From contig OX465103.1 of the NCBI GenBank assembly GCA_949987565.1, forward strand, positions 9,809,149-9,873,148: a DNA stretch of 64,000 nt. Direction: 5' to 3'. The stretch is from Luidia sarsii. Its lineage: Eukaryota; Echinodermata; Asteroidea; Paxillosida; Luidiidae. The position numbers were made by a program, and so were the translations under genes. Positions 1 to 12,500 of the stretch are shown one piece after another. The notes under the pieces were generated by a model. The model made no database searches. It saw only the letters and a program-made list of their open reading frames with translations, and was not told where the DNA came from. How positions within the stretch are numbered: position 1 is the first letter of the stretch; each line of letters starts with the position of its first letter.

Positions 1-44
1 TAGCCACTGTACTATGACCATGGAAATATTATTATAGCTCTGTG

Positions 45-250
45 CTATGACAGCCTTTCACCTCAGACTAGCCTCCACTCCAGACGGTCACATCTTTGAG
101 CTGGTCGGTCCCAAACGAGCGTACACTTTGCGGTTTAGTCAGATATTGGGTGGAATTCCGCTGCCTGACCGATGGCTGTTGGGCTGTGTGACATGCCAAC
201 ACACTGTCGCTCATGGCAGCGCACTATCCCTCAATCATTCACAAGGTGAT
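45..250 (-). mobile_element. Diverged internal fragment of the piggyBac-type MITE
   Basis: Reverse complement matches 28850-29010 and 37480-37670 (CATGCCACACAGCCCAAC-like, GTACGCTCGTTTG, CTGGAGTGGAGGCT). No TTAA or end sequence preserved. Confidence 0.65.
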
Positions 251-478
251 CTTATGAATCATAACTTTTTGTGCTTCAGCAAACTTTAGTGCTGAAGCAG
301 CTTGTTTCCACTGGACTTGAAATGGGAAAAGTAACCATAATCGGTGAGTTTAGCCAAAATAAAGTCCAGTGAAAACACGGCTTTAGTTGATGGCAGGTAT
401 TACTCTGTCAGCACGGTTGGCACTCTGTTCTGTTCCATTTGAATGGCTAAACTTTTCATTTGTGGATTTTCTTGGCAG

Positions 479-596
479 CTGTGTATCCTGTGTGGGCAGT
501 CGCTGGGCCTGTGACTGGTGTGTATTTGACAACAGATGCACACACGATAGCTCCACTTGCACTGTACAGAATGAAATCATTGTGACCGGAGAAAAT
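479..596 (+). CDS. Plexin exon: second PSI domain
   Basis: This exon encodes a cysteine-rich PSI module: C-V-S-C, then S-R-W-A-C-D-W-C, then N-R-C-T-H and a final C. The R-W-x-C-x-W-C core is typical of plexin PSI domains. Acceptor ttggcag, donor gtaagt. It joins in phase to the 1334-1465 exon. Confidence 0.92.
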
Positions 597-3500
597 GTAA
601 GTTTTACTTAAGCCCTGTCTGCACTGGACTGTTTTTTTCAGTAAAAATTAACCGAGACGATGGGAATTTTTCCCATTTGCACAGGCCACCACGCATGCGT
701 TTTGTATTGTTTTGAGTCATTATACTGCCCCTGACAGAAACATGATTCTTTTGGGCAATCCTGCGGGAACTAATTAGATGTTGTTTTTGTTTTCACTACT
801 TTTAAGTGTTAATTTATTTCCCTTTATTGTTATTTGTGTGTGCTGTGATGTGTTGTGTATATCCCGGAAAATGAAATAAAAAAAAAATAAAAAAAACTGG
901 CAAAGAAAACTTTGACTGGACCAGGACTTGAACCCAAGACCTCTTGATTAATGTACCAAAGTGCTCTTTCATCTGAGCTAGCTGGCCCTTAGATGATGGC
1001 ATTCCCTAATAGTCAATAGTCTCTGTGGGGTGGAAGTGCACTGGTACGTTAATCTAGAGGTTTCGGGTTCAAGTCCCGGTCCAGTCGAAGTTTTCTTTGC
1101 TAATTTTTCAATTTGTTCAAACGTTCCCAGTCAGTTTTTCTTTGGTTTGTTTGACTTGGATAAATAAATGAATAAACACTAAAGAAAGCATTTTCTTATT
1201 GAAAACCACATTTCTGTACAAAGCTATTTCTGCCTGTGTGGAGGTCAAAGAAGGCTTTCTGATACAAACAATCTGATATTCAGATAAGTGGTTTCATCAA
1301 ATGTTTCTGTAAAAAAAAAAAAAATCTCTCCAGAATCTGCTATCGTCCATGCAAGGCCCCGACGGGTGTCCCCAGATTGAACAGCAAAGCGGTGAAATTC
1401 TGATACCAAACGACGCTAGCATGCAAATCACCTTCTTCACAGCCAACCTCCCGCCCACTGACCTGGTGAGTACCAAGTGAGGATTTGAATTAATAAAAAG
1501 CTGCATCCACTTAGTGCGATCCGTGGGGTTTCCAATGTAATTCGAAACAGCCGTTGGGTTGTTTGTGAGGGCAGCATTCAACGAATAGCACCAAAAATCT
1601 CACAAGGCAAAGACTATTTGTTGGTGTTTAAGTGGAGATTTTTCGGAAAGTACATTATCCCGGACCGTAAGATTTCAATATGAGGTTTCGACCATGACCA
1701 TCTACAAACTGTGAAAACTAGAAGGAAATCTTTGGCCATTGATGTTTTCCAATCATCCCAATGTTGTATTGGGCCTTTCTATGAATTTGCCTTTGCCTTT
1801 GAGAAAGGTATTGCTAGGATTGAAACATTAGGCCCTCTAACTTTTGAGATTTATATGTATTTTAGGGCATTTTAGTCAGTGAGCATGGTGAGCAGTTTGC
1901 AACAGTGTTTTTGTATTTACTTCATACATGTCATATGATTTTTCTGAGTAATGTCGAAGTACTCAAATGTTGCAAACTTCACGCTGATGTTTTAATGACT
2001 GAAATGCAACTCTGAAATGTTTTTTGAGGTCCTGCCATTTTGCTCCTGGCAGGACCTACCTCAAAGGCAGAGAGGTCCTTCAAAAAAGGCCCTGCTAGGA
2101 TCAAAAAGTCAGGCCCACTGCAGTTTTTAGAGTTAACAAAGCCCCTACACAACATTGGTAAGATCGAAAAATAGCAATGTTCACAGATTTACATGAAACT
2201 TATACAGTTTGAAGATGGTTATGGTAGGAACGTCGCACAGAAATATTTCTGTCTAAAATGCTGTTATTTTGAGAGAAAGGAGTAAAAGAAATCGTTTACG
2301 TCTCACCGAGATCTTAACTATTTTTCGGAACAGTACGGCATTGAATGCTGCATTTTCACATAACAAATGAAGCGGTTTTCACGATTTTCTTAAGACTCGG
2401 TTGGCGGATTGAGCTGAAATTTTCACAGGTGTGCTATTTCATGCATATGTTGGATCAGACAACGTATGGATGCTATTCTTTGACCTCGACCAATGCTGTG
2501 TAGGGGCTTTAATGACTGACTTTTATTTCTCCAGATTTCTGAGTACGAATGCAGGCTACACGTGGATGGTGCTCTTCAATCCTCCAACGCTGAACGCAGC
2601 AACGATGATATCACATGCAACCTGAGGAAGGTAAGATAGTGGGCTTTCCGCTCAGTCAATCTTTGCCTGGGTTTTTCTCGCAGGCAGAATAATGGAACAG
2701 GAAAGCAAAAGAGCCAAGTGATTCGGAGGACTGAAGAGAGTGGGGGAAAAAGAGAGGGAGAAGGGTAATGGAGATCAAATGGGAAGGCCAAGAAGCAGAG
2801 AAAGGATAAAAAAAGGCGAGAGATCAAAGGATTAGCATTAAAAAGAACAGAAAAACACCCAAAACTACCTATTGACTTAATTGACCAAAAGGCAACTGCA
2901 GTCAGAAATCGATGGGATGCATTGTATTTGGCATCTTTGAAATAGTCAAACAAATATAGAAAAATAAATTTTAAAAAACTGTTGCCATTTTTTTTGTAGA
3001 CTCTTTTTTTTTTTTTTTTTTCCCGATCCTTGTATAGATTAATTGTAACAATTAATCAAAAAGGGACTTTTCATTCCTGTAAATCCGTCTTGTCAGCCAT
3101 GCCATGTGACTGATGATTTGGTGTTTTGAAATAATAAACCAGAATATATATCAGCTTATTAAGAGGTCATATCCCAAATCTGAGCTACCTTGCTGTTACC
3201 AACGATGTACTCTAGTAGGTCACTGTGCTATACTTAGATAAGACTTGAAGGTTTGCATGGTGGAAATACTAAGTAGAAAGTCTCCTGAAGACGGGCAGAG
3301 TACACACTACCCGAAACATCGAGTTACCGGCTCTTTTCAGAGCCACATTCCTTCTTGAAAGAAAAGTGCTACATGGTGTCACCGCAAACCTTCCACTTTG
3401 TGCTATTTTTGCTTTGTGTTACAGTACACATACACAGAGACTGTGCAGGAGCTAAACGTGAGCCTCTCATTGATGTGGACGGATAATGGAGGGGCAACAC

Positions 3501-6500
3501 ATCTCTTGGATGACAGATACCACTTCACAGGTCAGAGGTCAAAGCGTTCGTGCCATCCTCCAGGTTTCCCTTTCCTCTGAAAGTTTGTCAAGTCACAGAT
3601 CACACAGACGTTAACTTTTATTAAAGATTTTCGAAAATGGCAAAGAATTCTTGGACTGGACCGGGATTTGAACTCAAGACCTCTTCCCATCTGAGCTTTT
3701 CCAGCCCTTATATGGTGGCCTCCCAAATGCCGTGGCTGGCAGTCTACCACCAATAGGGATGGAGGCTTATGCCTTGCTTCAGACTAGTCACCCTCTCCCG
3801 GCTCTATTTGTCAGCCTTGGCTGGCAGTCTACTACCAATAGGGATAGAGGCTCATATACCTTGCTTCAGTCTAGTATAGTCACCCCTCCCAGTTCTATTT
3901 ATCAGCCTTGGCTAGCAGTCTACCACCAATATCGATTGAGGCTTATGCCTTGGTTGATACTAGTCACCCCTCCCAGTTCAGTTGTCATCCTTGGCTTCCT
4001 CCAGTGACACAAAATAAATCTTGTTTGCTGTGTTTCAGTGACTCTCTACAAATGTCAGGCACTGCGCCCAGACTGCAGCCGCTGTGTGTCTGAAGAGACA
4101 ACACGAGCTGAGCTCGGATGTGTGTGGTGTGAGGGTACCTGCAGTGTCAGCAACAGTGAGGTGTGCACTACGTCCAGCAGGGTGGTCACTCCCGACGACA
4201 ATCTCAACTGTGAAGATCCAGTCATATTATCCGTAAGTTTTTGCAAACCTTTAATGACTGAAATTACCATACCTGTACAGTCTGCCTTTAGTCTGCCTTT
4301 TATTAGAGTCCCTCTTAGGATCAAAACATCAAAGCCTGAAAAAATAGACTCTTAAGCAAGATATCTTCTTTGACTTAAACTCAATTTTTATCAAAGATAA
4401 TTTGATATACAAAAATGTTGCAAACTGCTTGCTGACTAAAATTACCAAAATGCAAATCTCAAAATTTAGTGGGCCTGACGTTTCGATCCTAACAGGACCT
4501 TTCCCTCTGCCTTTAAGAAAGGACCTGCTAGGATCGAAACGTCTGTCCTACTAAATTTTGAGACCAAGATAATTTGATCCAGTAATATTAGGGGTATGCT
4601 AAAGTTGTTTGGTTATAAATTCCTTCCAAGAGAGAAAGGAATATTAACTGCTATGTGTTACAGACAAGAGACCAGATACAGATCTTGTTTTTCAGTCATT
4701 TAAAGAATCGTTAAGCAGTTTGCAGAACTGTTTGTTTTCGGAATCTCAGTAAAGGTCAAAGGCCACAGCTCTGTTGACCCCTGAACCCCCCCCCCCCCTA
4801 ATATGCAGCCACGAAAGGACAGCAGATGATGGTTTCTCTTCCGTTGTAGGTGTACCCAGAGTTTGGCCCACTGGAAGGCAATACCACGGTGACCCTGACG
4901 GGCACCGATTTAGGCCGACGTTACGAGGACATCGGGAATATCATAATCGGAAGTCTGACCTGCAACACGAGGGTCGAGGGTTACATGACTGGAAGCAGGT
5001 AGGAAACGCTCCCCTCTCACGGAAAAGTAGAGGACCTAGTAGTCTGCAGAATGGTACTGTCTGTGAAAAAAATTGGCCTGACACTTTGCCGGGATTTTTC
5101 TCACGGGCAGAATGGAGCTGGAAAGCAAAAGGGCCAAGAGATTTGGATGACTGATGAGGGTGGGGGTAAAAAAGAGGGGGAGGAAGGGAACGGAGATCCA
5201 ATGGGAAGGCCAAGAAGTGGAGAAAGGGATTAAAGAGGGGAGAGATCGAAGGATTGGCATCAGGAAGAACAGAGAAACACCAAACTGCTTACTGATTAAG
5301 TCGACCAAAAGGCAGATTTAGAGGGCCTGACATTTAGATCCCAGCAGGGGAATGCGCTTTCTGTATGTTAAGAGCGCAATATAAATGTTTGAATTATTAT
5401 TCTCACTATTTTCCAATGACGGCCTGATGATTTGGTTGCAGCGTGACTTGTACGACAGTTCAAAACAATGGTGAGGAAGGTCTGCCCATACATTTGGAGG
5501 TGACGGGCAAAAACGGCTCCATACAAACAAGCAACAACAATCAAAAGTTTGGCTATAAGGTATAGACTGCTTCTCCCTTCTTCCTTACATTTCCAATGAT
5601 GAAGATACAATCTTACTGCAAGAAGATAAGTTCTTACTGCAAGAAGATAAATTATCTTTACTGCAAGAAGATAAGTTCTCCTTACTGCATGAAGATAAGT
5701 TCTTCTTACTGCAAGAAGATAAGTTCTTACTGCAAGAAGATAAATTCTCCTTACTGCAAGAAGATAAGTTCTCCTTACTGCAAGAAGATAAGTTCTTCTT
5801 AATGCAAGAAGATAAGTTCTTTTTACTGCAAGATAAGTTCTCCTTACTGCAAGGAGACAAGTTCTTCTTACTGCAAGAAGCTAAGTTCTTCTTACTGCAA
5901 AAAGATAAGTTCTCCTTTCTGCAAGAAGCTAAGTTCTTCTTACTGCAAGAAGATAATTTATCCTTACTGCAAGAAGATAAGTTCTCCTTACTGCAAGAAG
6001 ATAAGTTCTCCTTTCTGCAAGAAGCTAATTATGTTCAGGCTTCTTACTGCAAGAAGATAAGTTCTTCGTACTGCAAGATAAGTTCTTCTTAATGCAAGAA
6101 GATGACCACTGGGTAATTGTGTTGTCTCCACCTCCCCCCTCCCCCACAGGATCCCGTGGTGGGTGACTTTACCCCTAAGAAAGGTCCCATGTCTGGAGGG
6201 ACAAAGGTGATTGTGACAGGCCAGAACCTGAACAGTGGCCGATACATCCGGGTGCTGTTGGGAAGCATGGTGTGCACCACTAACAGGTTTGCTGAAAATT
6301 TCTTAAACAAAGTCATTCAACAAGGGTTTGCCTTTTCTCGACTTACACCCAGTCCTCATTGCATCGATCACGTCCAACCCTCATTGAATGACATTCTTCT
6401 CGACTCAAACATCATGTTAGATCTGAACACAGTACTGGAAGACTGGCTGAGGAATTTGGAATGATATATTGACACTGTGAACATCCAAACCCTGAAAATA

Positions 6501-9500
6501 GGATGCAAAATGTCATGTCGCCGGAAAAAGAAAATTCACTGCAGTTTCACTAATTTGTCATGCTCAACCAGCTTGTTATGGTGATTTCACCAGTGGTCTA
6601 TTCGAGGCCACATTCTTGATGGTACATGGCTGCAATGCACTACCCTATGGTGTACAATTAGAAAGACTAGACCACAACTGCCTGGCAGATGAGTTGTGTG
6701 GTGATTTTAGGAGCAGGTCAGATGAGGAGATGAAATGTTCAGGGTGAATACACTTCAGAAGAGTCCATGAAATGACAATGAATTTGGTTTTTCATGGCAA
6801 CATGACAATATCCACCCAGCTTTCATGGAAAGTTTGCGGAAAGTGGAAAGTTTGCGGTGGCACCATGTAAGTGTGGCTCTGAAAAGAGCTGGTGATGTCG
6901 GGAGACTGCTGAGACTGCACAGCACTCCTGCTAATGGTCAGAGTACACATTGCTGATTTACCAGGTCTCTTCAGAGCCACACTCCATCTCACCGCAAACC
7001 TTCCACTTTGCACGTCTACCATCAAACCGTCAAATCTTGCCTAGAACATGAAATAGCACTGAAAACTTGATTGGACCCAATTTGAATCTAGGCACTGGTA
7101 CTCCACCACCTGAGCTATCCAGCCCTTTTGCTGGGATGGGGATGCCAGTTAGAGGCATTTATCGGTAAACATTAACTGCTGAATGTCTCCAGGGATCACA
7201 TCCCCATTTTAATTTGGATGCAAAGTAAGCACTCGTCAGACTGTCTTGCTCCGTGTGTTCCACCCTTGTCTGTCTCTCCCCATCTTTGATTTATATTTTG
7301 GTCATTTTTGTCAGTAAGCACTCTACAGCATTTTTGTATATCACTCTAACTTTTGTTGCCACGTGAATGCAGGGAGGAGGTTACAGATAAAAGCCTAGTT
7401 TGCTACACAACGGCTGCCGCCATCGGCCCGTACAATGTCTCTGTGGAATTTGATGGTGCTCTAAGGTCGTCCTTCATGGCTTATAAATATAAAGAAGACC
7501 CGACTGTGCTCAGCATCAATCCAACGACAAGCGTGGCAGCGTAAGTTTTAGGTTTTGTGATAAAAACGAGATCACAATTCACCTGGGTTACCCCTAGTAT
7601 TTTAGGGCCTGAGGCAGCATTTGATGATCTGATGAGTAAAATAATTTGGGTGTATTGTTGGTGAGCTCAATTTTCCAATGTTCACAAATTGACAAGAGAA
7701 AGCGTCAGAAGAATAGACAAACGAGAGAAGTTGTTTTAATTGACTATATACAATTATTATATTCCTGTTTAATGATCCTATTCCTGTAGTTGGCGGTCCT
7801 TCCACTGTTGAATGTGGTGAATAAATAAATAAGTCCTCAAACTACTACTCTGTACAAGCGCTTAACTTCCATTGCTTCTGGGCAGATTTGAGCCTGTTTT
7901 TGACTATGAGGTTGTGGTTTTTGTCATGAAATACCCGAGGTGACCCTAGCATGAAACTATAGTATAAATCAGTAGAACGGAAGCTATTTTGTAAAGCTCT
8001 AAGAATAGAAGTCATAGCGTTAAGCTATAGAATGGAAGCTATAGTGTAAATCTATAGTGTAAAGCTATAGAAAAGAAGCTATAGAACAGAAGCTATAGTG
8101 TAAAGCAATATAACAGAAGCTAAAGTGGAAAGCTATAATATGAAAGTTAAAGAGCAGAAGCTATAGAACAGAAGCTATCGTGGAAAGCTATAGAATGAAA
8201 GCTATAGAGCGGAAGCTAAAGAACAGGAGCTATAGTGTAAAGCTCTAGAATGGATGTCATAGTGTAAAGCTTAAGAATGAAAGCCGTGTGCTGAAAATGC
8301 AGGATGAAGAGAGGCAATTTGAAACGTACAGATTGTACATACCGTATATGGGGCCGATATTTTCTACTTCCATTTTTTCAGGGGTGGTCGAGAGCTGACA
8401 GTCAATGGGACTGGATTCGAACTCATCCAGCAGCCTCAGATGTTGGTGACCACAGCGGACGAGGAAGAGAACATCGGGGTAAGAATTTGCCATCGGAGCA
8501 TCAAATCCCAAAACTGGCTCTGTAGTCCAATGTTGTTACGTCTGGAGACTGTGTGACATGTAGACATCGACTTGCGTGTGGCTGTGACTACTGACAGTGA
8601 CAGACAGGTTTGGTGACATGGGGGACAGAGGATGGGCAGAGGAGGGAGGTGGTTTGACAAAGGGAGGGAAGCACTAAGGCAGGTAGATTGGAAGAGATCA
8701 AAGAGTGGGCTGGGAGGAATCAGAGAGGGAAATGAGTGCTGGATATTGAAGGCTCTGCTTGGATTAGATTTCTTCATTGTATGTCATTTTACAAAGGTTT
8801 TTTTTTTCCATTTGGTTTTGAAGCTGCATCCATTTTGTGCAATCCTCGAGCTGCTGTAGCCATGTTTACAACCATTGGTGGGTGGTGTAGATATACGGCA
8901 ATTAATGGTTTAATTGCTTCTGACGAGTGCCCACACCTTGGCAAAGACTAGTTGACTATTTGGGAGGGCCACCATCTAAGGTGCTGGATAGCTCCTACGC
9001 AAAGAGCACCGGTACGCAAAACCAGAGGTCTCGGGTTCAAAGTCCCGATCCAGTCCAAGTTGTCTCTTCCAAATGTTCTCAATTGGTTTGGGATCGGCAC
9101 AGAATTGCAGCGTGACCGATGACACCATCATGCTGTGCATCTCGCCCACCATCAACCTGGTCCTGCCCGGCATCAGGAGCAGACGAGCCCCCGGCGACTC
9201 CAGCCTGAACGTCTCCACGGGGTTCATCATGGACGGCGTGACGGCACTCCGCACCTGGTGCACCGAGGGAGAGGACTGCTCCAGTCTGGAGTACTTTGAC
9301 GATCCCATCTACAATCCCTTCAGCGACATATTCGAGAAGGAGTCCGTCAATCTGCAGATCTCGGTGAGTTGCCGCCCCCCGTCCCGACTCAGGAGGAGGT
9401 TGAAACTGACCATGGATGACATCTTCGATGACATCTTGGTTGACATCTTTGGTGACATCTTTAGTGACTTCATTGGTGACATTTTTGGTGGCTTTTTTGT

Positions 9501-12500
9501 TGACATCGTTTTGGTGACATCTTTGGGGACATCTTTGGGGACATCTTTGGGGACATCTTTGGTGACAACTTTGGTGAATATTTTGGTGCCATCAACAGGG
9601 TAAGGGGCTGGACCTGGCCATAAGCAACGAAGAGGTCACTGTCCATGTCGGGAATGCGATGTGCACTGGGGTCACCGTGGGAAGCACCTCCCTCATCTGT
9701 ACGCTGCCCGACGAAGTACCCATGGTGGGGGACTACCTGGGAGGCAACACCTCCATGAATCTGCCAGTGGTTACCGTAAGTGCTGCCACCAAGTCCATCT
9801 TGCCGTTCACTAGTTTTGGGTTGTCGTTTTTTCTAAGTCTTTCAAGTCTCTTCAATGGCCATTTGATTAGAATAGATAAGATTAGCATTGATCGGAAGTT
9901 ACAGCGAATTTGGTGAAATCGACCCCTGGTTCTGCATATAAGAGGTGTATCTCCTCCCGTGACTTAATGCTTTTGGGCACTGATAGAAAACCATAGGTGG
10001 GGTTTTTCTTTTGACCCCAACTGGAACACAAAACCAAGACTCTTTTGGAATGCGAATGTCTGTCATTAGGTTCTACACGGGAAGACTCTATCCTTCAGCA
10101 TCGGCTACATAAGGTATCCCGGAATCGACATCAAAGTCCTGATTGCCTGCTTGGTCAGCGGCCTGGTGGTGCTGATCATGGTCTTCGTCACGTTCTACCT
10201 GTACCGGATGCGCAAGAGGGCTGAAGAGAAGGTGGAGTGGTACCTGGACCACAGCGAGAAGATTCACGAGGAGCTCGCCGGCGACATGAAAGAAGGTACC
10301 TGACTCTGTCCCTTTGGACGAGCCACTCACAGTGGCTTCAGGCTGGCAAGCCACTGGCAGTGGCTCGTTGTTAACCTTTTGCAAATGAATTCCGTGAGAA
10401 ATCACGGATAAACTCCATCGTGAAAGAGCTCAAACAAACCAAAATGATAAATTCTGTCTGAAGTCACAGATGAACTACCGTAGGTAGTGAAAGAGTTGAG
10501 GTTCGGATTAGTTTGATACAAAACAATGCAGAACAGTTGCGTTGACATCATGTGAAGAAATTTGTCTTAGAAAGAGTTGCTCTGAGAAGAGCCAGTTGCT
10601 CAACCTTTTTGCCAGTCTATAGTACGCATCTCATATTGGACCCTATGGAGATCTAACCACCGTGAAAAAGTGCAAATTTTGGTGGTATTGGAGCTGTCAA
10701 AAGATTGACAGGACTGAGGAAGATCATCCTGCAGGGCACTGCAAGGGGGGAGAAGAAGAGGCACACAGACAAAGAGATGTGAAGAAGACACCACAGAATG
10801 GGACAGGGCTTAGTCTGAGTGATGCCCTTCGGAAAGTAGAAATCAGAAAAGGGCGGAGAAAGGCAGTTGACAAACTTCTTGTGGTGCCCCAATAGTCTAC
10901 CAGACTAAGGGACAAGTGAAGAGCTAGTCTTCATTATTTTCAAGAGGCTGCTGTATAATTAGCATTAGCATTACATAATTCAAATTACATTCTCCTCATT
11001 GCAAAAATACTGTTAACAAATTAAGAAAAAAAATGACTTGGAACCCTATGAACAATTTTTAAAAATTGATACGTTAATCCAGAGTTCTCGGGTTCAATTC
11101 CCAGTCCAAGTTTTTCCTTGCAAATTTTCCATTTTTGAAAAAAATGTCAAAGACAACTTTGACTGGACTGGGACCGAGACCTGGGGAATTGCGTATCAGC
11201 GCTCTTACCATCTGAGCTATCCAGCCCTTAGATGCTGGCCCAAATAGTCAGATGATTTTTTTTTTTATCTTCAGTGTTTTCATATCACTGTTACACGGTC
11301 TGTTTGTCTGCCTCGTGTTTTTCACGTTCCAGCGTTTGCCCAGCTGCAGACCAACGTGACGGATCTGACCAGCGACTTGCAGGGGATAGGCATGCCGTTT
11401 GTCAGTTACCGTGACTACGCCACCAACATGCTCTTCTTGGCCCTGGACACCAAGCCCCAGACCGCAGACCCAGAGGTGACCGTTCAAAGCGGGGGATCTG
11501 TACTGTGGGGATGTCTGTGTGCAGCCACTGAGACAATTTATTGCCCCTAACTCTGGTTTCCCAAGAGCATCTACATGAAATAATCACTTCCCAGTTGCCT
11601 TCCCATTCTTTTGTCATTGGTTGACACAAAGACACATATTGGTCCCTATTTATCACTGAAATTGTTATTTATCACTGAAATAGAATTTGTCATATTTCAC
11701 TATATGACGAACATTCCAGAAGAAAATCCATTTCAGTTTCACTATCTATTAAACAGTGGGGACATAAACTATCTTGTACAGCTAAGCAATTATATCTATT
11801 ATTTATGATATGCTGAAGGCCTGACTGTGATTTTTCAATCCTAGCCGCAGGATCTACATTGTATCTCAAAGGTAGACTGCGTTCTGTTTTGAGTTCCGTA
11901 AACCATTCTAGCAGGAAAACTATTCTTGACTTGCTGCGTCCACCATGCATAGCCCAAAATCTCAAGAAATATTTGCATCTGATTGGTGGGAGAACTAGTC
12001 CCATTAATGTAGCTCAGAGGGAGGTCCTGCAAGGATTCAACAGTCAGAGTCCTTTTTTTAATGATTTTTGGTTGCTTTCTTTTTTCAAATCCAAGTTTGA
12101 TTTTCCATTTTTATTTTTATTTTTCAGTATCCTGAGGAGCATGTGGAGCTGGCCATGAAGAAATTTTGCGATGTGCTGAACAACAAGACCTTCTTGTTGA
12201 CCTTTCTGATGACCCTTGATGATCAGAGTACATCCAAACTGCCCATCCGAGACAAGTAAGTGTTCTCTTTCTCCGTCTCTTTCCCTTTCCCTCTCTCTCT
12301 CTCCTTCTCCCTCTCCTTCTCCCTTTCCCTCTCCGTCTCCCTCTCCGTATCCCTCTCCCTCTCCCTCTCCCTCTCCCTCTTTCTCTTCCTCTCTTTATAT
12401 GTAACTTGGAAGTTATAGCCAACGAACATTGGACAAAACTCCTTTTAGTTTTTTTCTCATGCACATGAAGTGCATTAAATTTTGTGAATATTTCCAGTAT

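Noticed and set aside
47..289. 80-codon ORF at the window start as an upstream plexin exon
   Set aside because: The sequence is a reversed fragment of the piggyBac-type MITE; no plexin similarity.
5585..6092. Overlapping ORFs on both strands (SSCSKENL and LLQEDKF repeats)
   Set aside because: They are readings of the 24-bp intronic minisatellite, whose length is a multiple of three.
5596..6103. CRISPR-like array
   Set aside because: Direct tandem repeats without unique spacers in a eukaryotic intron.
12216..12464. Ser/Pro-rich and Arg/Glu-rich ORFs
   Set aside because: Both strands of a polypyrimidine tract after a plexin exon.
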